Shown here: positions 1-9,100 of the stretch, one piece after another
Layout of the letters: each line of letters opens with the position of its first letter
Position numbering within the stretch: position 1 is the first letter of the stretch
Assembly: GCA_025927475.1 (NCBI GenBank)
Contig: JAICLL010000012.1
Location: forward strand, 1 to 64,000
Reading direction: 5' to 3'
Source: Pirellulales bacterium
Lineage (GTDB): Bacteria; Planctomycetota; Planctomycetia; Pirellulales; JAICIG01
DNA: 64,000 bases
The notes under the pieces: model-generated
Seen by the model: the letters and a program-made list of their open reading frames with translations, nothing else
The model's database searches: none
Told to the model about the DNA's origin: nothing
Translations under genes and position numbers: made by a program

Positions 1-159
1 CACTTGCTGCACGCCGCCCGGGCCGACCTGCTCAGGCGGCTGGGCTTGTTTGCCGACGCGGCGACGAGCTACCGGCGGGCGCTCGGGCTGGTCACCAACG
101 ACAGCGAGCGACGCTTTCTCGAACGCCGGCTGCGCGAGGTGGCAGCGGCGCAAAGATGA
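1..159 (+). CDS. RNA polymerase sigma factor, C-terminal end (ECF with SnoaL/DUF6596-type C-terminus), truncated by window edge
   Basis: Frame 1 reads HLLHAARADLLRRLGLFADAATSYRRALGLVTNDSERRFLERRLREVAAAQR*, typical C-terminus of this sigma family. Confidence 0.7.
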   Translation, partial: HLLHAARADLLRRLGLFADAATSYRRALGLVTNDSERRFLERRLREVAAAQR

Positions 160-198
160 GAAAGGCGAAGGTCTAACCAATCAGGGTTGTACGCCCCA

Positions 199-237
199 CC
201 GACGTGGCATTACTACCGTGTAGCGCAACCACGTCGG
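199..237. repeat. Inverted repeat CCGACGTGG-(21 nt)-CCACGTCGG
   Basis: Perfect 9-bp arms 199-207 / 229-237; inner CTAC-cgt-GTAG. Confidence 0.7.
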
Positions 238-330
238 CTGAGTTGTCGAGTATGGTCGTCGATGGGATCAATGGCGGTGGGGTTTGCGCCACCCGCGGCA
301 TTTCTCTGTCAGCAATTTTTCTGTCATTCC

Positions 331-350
331 ATCGGCAGCGCGCTGCCGAT
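331..350. repeat. Perfect 20-bp palindrome ATCGGCAGCGCGCTGCCGAT
   Basis: Each half is the exact reverse complement of the other; followed by a GGCGGC-gaaag-GCCGCC hairpin at 360-376. Confidence 0.8.
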
Positions 351-740
351 CACCCCCCAGGCGGCGAAAGGCCGCCGACGCGTTCGATACCCGCCTGAAT
401 CTTCCGCCGTCGATCATCGGTTCTAAGCGGCAAAGATGGTGTCTTGGGTTTCTGTTTTCCTACTTCTCCATCCGTCATTGATCCACGATTCGCCAAGGAG
501 CAATAGCGAGATCGTCGAGATGACCAGCGTTGTCCCAAGAAGAGACGTCGCCAGAAGCATGCGGACCAGTCGCCATTTAACACCCGGCAACGGCTCGGTA
601 TTGAGCACAGACGCTCTATGGGGCATTCTCGAAAGATCCGCATCTCACGTAAGCGAGCTGACTGAATCGCTTGATTATTGAATCGCTGACGCACACCCAT
701 CAACGGCTGCAACTAGATAAGTCTTTGACTCATAACGAGT

Positions 741-746
741 TATAAT
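741..746 (+). promoter_or_regulatory. Possible -10 element TATAAT
   Basis: Exact TATAAT; no well-spaced -35 (TTGACT at 725-730 is only 10 nt away). Confidence 0.3.
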
Positions 747-843
747 GCTCCATCGGGCGTGGTGGAATTTTCTTGCAAAGGCGGTCGAAGTTGGTACAAT
801 CCAAACGTCGCCTTCAGGTGACATCGGCCCGCCAGGTACCTGC

Positions 844-868
844 CCCGCCTGCGCGGGCTGTTTTTTTT
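844..868 (+). terminator. Rho-independent terminator/attenuator
   Basis: CCCGC-ctgc-GCGGG stem, then ctg and T8. Confidence 0.55.
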
Positions 869-925
869 CGGCGGTTTTTTCGCTGCCCGCTATTTTTTTT
901 CGACGCCCTGAAGGCGATTGTAAGC

Positions 926-2704
926 GTGGCTGAACTGATTGCCCAAGGTCCGGAGCCACACCAACGCTGGCGGCGGTCGCTGCGCGCGGGCGAACGCTTC
1001 CTGTTGGGACGCGATGCCGGCGCCTATGCCACCCCCTGGGACAAACACGTCTCGCGCCGACATGCCGCGCTGCGCTGGAACGACGGGCAGTTGTTCGTCG
1101 AAAAACTGCCCGAGGCCAAGAACCCCATCTTTCTGGCCGGGCAACCGCGCGACGGTTTCACGCTGGCCGCCGGCGAGCACTTTGTCATCGGCGAGACGAC
1201 GTTTACCGTCACCAGCACCACCGTCAACTGGTCGCCCGACGTCCGCCAGCCTGTCGAAGAGCAGACCTTCAGCGTCGAGTCGCTGCACCGGGTGCGATTT
1301 CGCGATGCTGACCAGCGGATTGAGGTTCTCAGCCGTCTGCCAGAACTGATTGCCGGCGCCGTGAACGAAACCGAGTTGTTCGTGCGGCTGGTCAATATGC
1401 TGTTGGCGGGCGTGCCGCGGGCGAGCGCGGTGGCGCTGGTGGCGGTTGAAGAGCCCTCGAATGCGGCGGCCAAAGTGCGCGTCTTGCAATGGGACCGCCG
1501 GTTGGAGGCGGGTGAGCCGTTCCGGCCCAGCCAGCGGTTGATTCTCGAAGCGGTCCACCGCAACGAGAGCGTGCTGCACGTCTGGGAGGCCCAGCGTGAC
1601 ACCGAAGCGGCCCGTTTCACCGTCAGCGCCAACATCGACTGGGCGTTTTGCACGCCGGTGCCGGGGGAAGCCTGCCGCGGCTGGGGCGTGTATGTCGCCG
1701 GCCAATTTGCCGCGCGGCTGCCCGGCGCCGACGAACCCGACGACGTGCGCGAAGACTTAAAGTTCACCGAGTTGGTAGCGGCCACGCTGGCTTCCTTGCG
1801 GCAGACGCAGGCGCTGGAGCGCAAGCAATCAGCGCTGCTCAGTTTTTTCTCGCCACAGATCCTCGAGGCGATCACCCAGGAAGACGCCGAAGTCGTGCTA
1901 TCACCGCGAGAGACCGATGTCTCGGTGCTGTTTTGCGACCTGCGCGGTTTCTCGCGCGAGACCGAGCGGCACGCGGGCGATCTAATGGCGCTGCTTGACC
2001 GCGTGAGCCAAGCGCTGGGCGTGATGACGCACCATATTCTCGCGCAAGGAGGCGTGTTTGGCGATTTCCAGGGAGACGCGGCGATGGGCTTCTGGGGTTG
2101 GCCCATCGAACTGCCCGATGCGGTCGAGCGCATCTGCGCCGCGGCGCTGGCCATTCGCTCCGCGTTCGAGTCGGCCGCGCAGCAGCCTAACCACCCCTTG
2201 GCCGATTTTCGCATGGGCATTGGTCTGGCCACGGGCCGAGCGGTGGCGGGTCGCATCGGCACCGCCGACCAATCGAAAGTCACGGTATTCGGTCCGGTGG
2301 TCAACCGCGCCAGCCGGCTGGAAGGCATGACGCGCATTTTGCACACGCCCATCCTGCTCGACGACGTAACCGCCCGAGCGGTGCGCGACCATGTGCGGCC
2401 CGAGCTGGCCCGGTCGCGGCGGATCGTGGTGGTCAAACCGTATGGCTTCGAGACACCGGTCGAGGTGAGCGAACTGCTGCCGCCCGAGAGCGTCTATCCC
2501 GAGCTGACCGACGAGCACATTCACTTTTACGAAACCGCGCTGCAAGCTTTTGTGGCGGGCGACTGGGGCGAGGCGGTCGAACTGTTGCACAAGGTGCCCG
2601 CCAAGGACCGCGTGAAAGACTTTTTGATGATCTACATCGCCCAGTATAATCGCACACCGCCAACGGGCTGGGACGGCGTGATTACGCTCACGCAAAAAGG
2701 ATAG
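926..2704 (+). CDS. FHA domain, GAF-like region and class III adenylate/guanylate cyclase
   Basis: N-terminal FHA (LGRDAGAY..DKHVSRRHAAL), cyclase core (VSVLFCDLRGFSRETER..GDAAMGFWG..MGIGLATGRAVAGRIGTADQSKVTVFGPVVNRASRLEG); in-frame GTG at 926 preferred over ATG 773. Confidence 0.9.
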   Translation: MAELIAQGPEPHQRWRRSLRAGERFLLGRDAGAYATPWDKHVSRRHAALRWNDGQLFVEKLPEAKNPIFLAGQPRDGFTLAAGEHFVIGETTFTVTSTTVNWSPDVRQPVEEQTFSVESLHRVRFRDADQRIEVLSRLPELIAGAVNETELFVRLVNMLLAGVPRASAVALVAVEEPSNAAAKVRVLQWDRRLEAGEPFRPSQRLILEAVHRNESVLHVWEAQRDTEAARFTVSANIDWAFCTPVPGEACRGWGVYVAGQFAARLPGADEPDDVREDLKFTELVAATLASLRQTQALERKQSALLSFFSPQILEAITQEDAEVVLSPRETDVSVLFCDLRGFSRETERHAGDLMALLDRVSQALGVMTHHILAQGGVFGDFQGDAAMGFWGWPIELPDAVERICAAALAIRSAFESAAQQPNHPLADFRMGIGLATGRAVAGRIGTADQSKVTVFGPVVNRASRLEGMTRILHTPILLDDVTARAVRDHVRPELARSRRIVVVKPYGFETPVEVSELLPPESVYPELTDEHIHFYETALQAFVAGDWGEAVELLHKVPAKDRVKDFLMIYIAQYNRTPPTGWDGVITLTQKG

Positions 2705-2790
2705 GCCAGCTTTTTGGCGGCTTTGGCATGCCACGTGCATCACACTCGGCGGCTTAGAACCGCCCCCGTACTCAATCGGAGCATGACGCC

Positions 2791-3132
2791 ATGATTGAAC
2801 TCGATCGCCTGCGATACGATTTGGTTCACAGCGTACCCGCGGCCCGTGAAACAGGTAGTCAACCGCCGCAAGCAGGTTCCGCTCCGCCCTGGATGGCGAC
2901 GCTGGCCGGTACGCTGTTGGCCGGATATGGTCTGACGCGCTCGCGCGGTTTCGCGCAGCTTGGTTTGCTTTCGGCCAGCGCCGGCTTGCTTTTTTATGGC
3001 TGGAGCCGCAGCCAGCCAACGACGCAACTCGACGGCCCGCCGCTTGAACCGAGCGATGACCACCCGCTGGACGTTGCCGGCCACGGCTCGTTTCCCGCCA
3101 GCGATCCGCCTTCGCTGACTCCCCGGACATGA
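2791..3132 (+). CDS. Small membrane protein, DUF2892-like hydrophobic segment, C-terminal SFPASDPPS motif
   Basis: ATG 2791; ATGA overlap with next gene; motif HGSFPASDPPS. Confidence 0.75.
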   Translation: MIELDRLRYDLVHSVPAARETGSQPPQAGSAPPWMATLAGTLLAGYGLTRSRGFAQLGLLSASAGLLFYGWSRSQPTTQLDGPPLEPSDDHPLDVAGHGSFPASDPPSLTPRT

Positions 3133-6100
3133 CGGTCTCGACGGAACGTGCTTCGGCCGCCGCGGCGGCGTCCGCGGCCGCCGATCGAATGCTTTCATTC
3201 CTGCGCGGCGACGATACCATCCGTGCCGAGATCTTCGGTGTGGAAGGATTGGAAAACCACGCTCGGAATTTGGCTGCCGCGGACCGCGTGGGCCGGGTGA
3301 GCGCTTATCCGCTGCATCAGCGTTTTCTGGAAAACGGCCGCGAGCTGGCTGAGACGCATCGACGGATCGTCGAGGCCACCACGCGCGAAGAAACGATCAC
3401 GACCGATGCCGAGTGGCTGCTCGACAACTACCACATTATCGAAGACGCGCTGCGCGAGATCCGTCAGGATCTGCCGCACGGCTATTACGCGCAACTGCCC
3501 AAGCTGATCGATGCCCCGATGCGCGGCTTGCCTCGGGTCTATGCCATTGGCATTCACCTGATCGCGCATACCGATAGTTGTTTGGATGAAACCAACGTCA
3601 CGCGCTTCGTCGAAGCCTATCAGCAGGTTTCGCCGCTGACGATTGGCGAGCTATGGGCCGTGCCCATCATGCTGCGGCTGGGGCTGCTGGAAAACCTGCG
3701 CAATCTTTCGCGCAAAATGCTGGCGGCCTGGAGCGAACGGACGCGGGCCGCGGCTTGGGCCGAGCGCTGGACCGCCGTGCGCGAAACCGCCGAGCCTACC
3801 GTAGCGTGGTTGGCCGAATTCATCGCGCAGGAACCGGCGTCGGGCTGGTCGGATGCCTTCGTGGTCAGGCTGATGGAGGCGCTGCGCGATCAGGGCGAAG
3901 AGGCCGTCCAGGCGGCCGAGTGGCTGGAAAAGGCCATCGACGAACGGGGAACGGCCTTCAGCGAAGTCCTGCGGCGCGAGCACCAGCGTCAGGCCGCCAG
4001 TCAGGTTTCGGTGGGCAACTGCGTGACCAGCCTGCGCGTGCTGTCGAGCATCGATTGGTCCATATTCTTCGATCGCACGAGCCTGGTCGAAGCGATTCTT
4101 TGCGGCGATCCCAGCGGAGTGTATGCTCTACAAGACTTTGCCACCAAAGATCGTTATCGCCGCACCGTCGAGCATCTCGCCCGCCGTTCGCATTGTAAGG
4201 AAGAGGCGGTTGCGCGGCGCGCGGTGGAGCTGGCCGAGGCGGCGCTGGCGGTGAGCGCGGCGCGGTCTTCATCGAATTCCGCTCCGCAAGAGAGCGTCGT
4301 CCCGCAGAGCGAATGCCAACCATTGGGCCAAGCCGGCCACAAGGGCCGGGGCTACCCGCCAGATCAAGGGCGTGGCGGATATCCGGCTGCGGCCCACGTC
4401 GGTTACTATCTGATCGGTCCGGGGAGATTCGAGTTCCGTAGCGAGCTGGGCTATCGGCCGACTCTCAGCGAGCAGTTTCACGAGGCGGTGCTGGCGCACC
4501 CTGAGTTGGTGTACTTCGGCTCGTTGATCGTGATCACCGCAGCTCTGCTTGCAGGCGCGCTTGCCGGTGGTCGCCTTCTGGGCGAGGGTTGGGCCGCCTT
4601 GCTGGTCATGGCTGCGGCAGCATTGCTGCCTGCCAGCGAGCTGGCCTTACGCCTCGTCCATCAGATGGTAACCTTGCTTGTTCCGCCGCGGGTGCTGCCA
4701 AAGCTCGATCTACGGCAAGGCATTCCGGAGCGATGTGCCGCTATTGTAGTGATGCCAAGCATGTTGGTCCGCGCCGACAGCGCCCAACTGCTGGCTGAGC
4801 GGCTGGAGGTTCATTATCTGTCGAATCCGGACCCGCATTTGTGGTTCGCTCTGCTCACCGATTTTGCCGATGCGCCCAACGAGCACCAGCCCGAAGACGC
4901 GGCCTATGTCGACGATGCGTTGAGGCGCATTGCCGCGCTGAACGAGCGCTATTGCCGGCACGGTCCGCCGAGGTTTTTCCTGTTCCACCGCCGCCGCAAG
5001 TTCAACCCCGTCCAGAATGGTTGGATGGCCTGGGAGCGAAAGCGCGGCAAGCTGATCGAGTTCAACCGTTTGCTGCGCGGCGCGCGCGACACCAGCTTCA
5101 CCGTGTCCAGCGGCGACCTGCGGCAGTTGCCGCGCATCCGCTATGTGATCACGCTCGACGCCGACACGCAATTGCCGCGCGAGGCCGCCCCGCGCCTGGT
5201 GGGCACGCTCGATCATCCGCTCAATCGGCCCCGCTTCGATGCCGCCGCCGGCCGCGTGGTCGAGGGTTATGGCGTGCTGCAACCGCGCATCAGTTTCGAT
5301 CTGGTGTCTGCTCATCGCACGCGTTTTTCGCGGGTCTGGTCGAAATCGGCGGGACTCGATCCCTATACCACCGCCAGCTCCGATGTTTATCAAGACCTGT
5401 TTGGTCGGGGCAGCTACATCGGCAAGGGCATCTACGACGTCGACGCCTTCGAAGCGGCGGTCGGAAACACGTTTCCGGAAAATCAGGTGCTGAGCCATGA
5501 TTTGATCGAAGGCAACTACGCGCGCTGCGGACTGGTGAGCGACATCGAACTGGTCGATGATTTTCCGGGTCGCTACCATGCTTACGCCCGCCGCGAGCAC
5601 CGCTGGGCGCGTGGCGACTGGCAGTTGCTGCCGCGGCTCTCGGCCGCTTTCGCGTCGAACGATCGCACATTTGCGAAGCAGAACACGACCTTGCCGCTGG
5701 TCGAACGCTGGAAGGTGCTCGACAATCTGCGCCGCAGCCTGGTGCCGCTTTCACTGGTGCTGCTGCTCGTGTTGGGCTGGACTGTGGGGCCGGGCAGTGC
5801 CTGGTTTTGGACGTTGGCGGCCTTGGCGGTGCCCGCGTTTCCGCTGATCCAGGTTTTGCTGCGCGCCGGTCGGCAGCCCGCCCGGCGCGAGCTTGCCATC
5901 ACCGCGGCCCAGGTTGCGTTGGAAATCATTTTTCTGGCCGAGCAAAGCTACCGCTTAGCCGATGCGATTGCGCGCACACTTTATCGGCTATACATAAGCG
6001 GTCGGAATCTCCTCGAATGGGAAACCGCCGCGTCGGCCGAACAGCGGTTGGGCGATCAGCAGGCCGCTTATTGGCGGAGTATGTGGCCCGCCCCAGCCTT

Positions 6101-9100
6101 GGCAGCCTCGCTGTGCGCCATCGTCTTGCTCGTTCAACCACGCGGCCTGTTGATCGCGGCGCCCTTGCTAATCGCCTGGGCGGCTTCACCCGCGGTGGCC
6201 TGGTGGATGAGCCAGCCGCCGCGCCGCCGCGAAGCACCGCTGAGCGCGCAGCAGCGTCAATATTTGCGACGAACCGCCCGCAAAACCTGGTTTTTCTTCG
6301 AGACGTTTGTCGGTCCTCAAGACCATTGGCTGCCGCCCGATAATTTTCAGGAAGATCCGAAAGGGCAGATTGCCCATCGAACCTCGCCGACGAACATCGG
6401 ACTTTATCTGCTTTCGACGCTCGCGGCGCACGATTTCGGATACCTGGGGCTGCGCGATTGCATCGAACGGCTGGAGCACACGTTCGACACGCTCGATCAA
6501 CTGCCCAAGTATCAAGGGCACCTCTTCAATTGGTATGACACGCAAACGCTGGCCGTGCTCGATCCACCGTATGTTTCGACCGTCGATAGCGGCAACCTGT
6601 TGGCCAGCCTTTGGACGCTTGCGGAAGGTCTGGGCGAAAAATTGGGCCGCCCGCTCGACGTGGGCGCCTGGGCCGAGGGTCTGGGCGACGCCCTGCATTT
6701 GGCGGAAGAAGCGTTTCGCACGCTTGCGCCACGGCCTCACCTGCCCGACGACCTGTTTGAGCGGTTTGCGGCCGCGTTTGCATCGGCCCGCGCGGTGTTA
6801 GCGGAAGCGCCTAGCGATGTCTCGGCCGCGGGCGCCTGGCTTTCGGGTTTTCTGGAACAGCTCGAGGCGCTCAATCGCCATGAGCAGTCGCTGGCCGCGG
6901 CGGTGCGCGAGACGCCCGAAGCGCTGGCTCGGTGGCTCGATCGTCTTCAGACGCAGGCCCGCTCGCTGGCCGGCGATTGCGCGCCGTGGGGCAGCCCGCC
7001 CGCTCAAGCTAATGAACAACGTGGGCAAATCAATAGCGGGGACACCATCGGTGGCGGTCATGCACCAACCCAAAGCGCAAGCGACGCAGACTCGCACGCA
7101 GCTTGGAAAACCCGCATCGACGCGCTGATCGAACGCATCGAGCGATTCGGCGAGCGGATGCGTTTCAAGTTCCTTTACAACGAGCCGCGACATTTGTTTT
7201 CGATTGGCTACAACCATGCGCTGGGCAGACTCGACAACGCGCACTACGATCTGCTGCCCAGCGAAGCGCGGCTGACGAGCTTTCTGGCCATCGCGCGCGG
7301 CGAAGTTCCGCGGAAACATTGGTTTCAGTTGGGGCGGCATCTATCTCGGGCAGGCGGCGGCACATTGCTCTCGTGGGGCGGCACCATGTTCGAGTACCTC
7401 ATGCCGAGGCTTTTCTTCCGCCGCTACCCAAACACGCTGCTTGATATGAGCTGTCGCGGGGCGGTCGCCCGGCAGATCGAGTATGGCCGGCAAAGCCGCG
7501 TGCCGTGGGGGGTCTCAGAGTCGGGCTTCAACGCGCTCGACGGCAATCTCGATTACCAATATCAGTCGTTTGGCGTGCCGGGGCTTGGTTTGAAGCGCGG
7601 GCTTTCGCACGACCTGGTGGTGGCGCCGTATGCCACCGCGCTGGCCTTGGCGATTGATGCGCCGGCCGCAATCCAGAATCTGCACGTCTTGGCCGCGGCG
7701 CGGGCCGAAGGGCCGTATGGCTTTTATGAAGCCGTCGACTACACGCGCGACCGGCTGATGGAAAGACACCGTTCAGCAATCGTCCGCTCCTACATGGCGC
7801 ACCACCAGGGAATGTTGCTCTTGGCGTTGTCGAACTGCCTCGACCACGGACGGATGACGCGCCGCTTTCACGCCCGACCGGAAGTGCGGGCCACGGAGCT
7901 ACTGTTGCAAGAGCGTGCCCCGGACGGCGCTCCCTACGTGGAAGCGCACGGCGACGAGGCCACGCCGCCGGCAGTGGTCCGCGACTTCGTGCCTCCCTTG
8001 ACGAGGAGAATCATGAGTCCCGACACGCCCCATCCGCTCACGTTGCTGCTTTCGAACGGTTCTTACCGCGTGCTCGTGACCAACGCCGGCTCGGGTTACA
8101 GCGCCTGGCGCGATCTCGACGTCACGCGCTGGCGCGAAGACCGCACGTGCGACGCCTGGGGACAGTTTTGCTACGTTCGCGATCTGCGAACCGGCGCGCT
8201 TTGGACATCGGGCCATCAGCCGCTCTGCCGGCCCGCCGACCGTTACGAAGTGCGGCTGAACATCGACAAAGCCGAGTTTTACCGTCGCGATGGAAACATC
8301 GAAACGCACCAGGAAATTACCGTTTCGCCGGAAAACGATGCGGAGATCCGCCGCCTCACGCTGACCAATCACGACTCGCGCAGCCACGACCTTGAGCTAA
8401 CCAGTTATGCCGAAATCGTGCTTTCGCCGCATCGCGCAGACCGCGCTCACCCCGCCTTCGGCAAGCTCTTTTTGGAAACGGAATATCTGGCCGGCACTCG
8501 CGCGCTCGTCTGCCGCAGACGACCGCGGGCCGCCGATCAATCGCCCCATTGGGCCGTGCATGTGTTGGCCGTCGACGGGCCGATGCTCGGCGAGGTGCAA
8601 TACGAGACCGATCGCTGCCGCTTTTTGGGACGCGGCAGAACGCCCGAACGACCGCAAGCCATCGAGCCGGGCGCCGTGTTGTCGGGCGCCACCGGTCCCG
8701 TGCTCGATCCGGTTTTCAGCTTGCGCTGCCGGGTGCGGCTGACGCCGGGCGCCTCGATGTGTATCGCGTTTACGACCGCGGTGGCCGTCTCGCGCGAGGA
8801 AGCGCTGAGCCTGGCCGATCAGTATCACGATTTTCACAGCGTCAACCGCGCGTTCGAATTGGCTTGGGCGCACAGCCAGGTGCAATTGCGACACCTGCAC
8901 CTTTCGTCGGAAGAAGTGCATCTATTCCAACGACTGGCGTCGCAAGTGGTGTATGCCGGCAGAACCCTGCGCGGCTCGCAAAAGGCTCTGCTGGCCAATT
9001 GTCAGGGGCAGCCGGGCCTGTGGCGGTTCGGCATTTCGGGCGACAAACCCATCGTCTTGGCGCATATCGGCCAAAGCGAGCAGCTTGCCTTGGCTCGCCA

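Noticed and set aside
423-626. 67-aa minus-strand ORF with one hydrophobic segment
   Set aside because: Plausible small membrane protein but no start signal or motif; not supported enough to call
725-746. TTGACT..TATAAT as a full sigma-70 promoter
   Set aside because: Spacing is 10 nt instead of about 17; only the -10 is kept as weak evidence
1024-2436. 470-aa minus-strand ORF
   Set aside because: Antisense to the FHA-cyclase gene, Ser/Arg-rich, no recognisable domain
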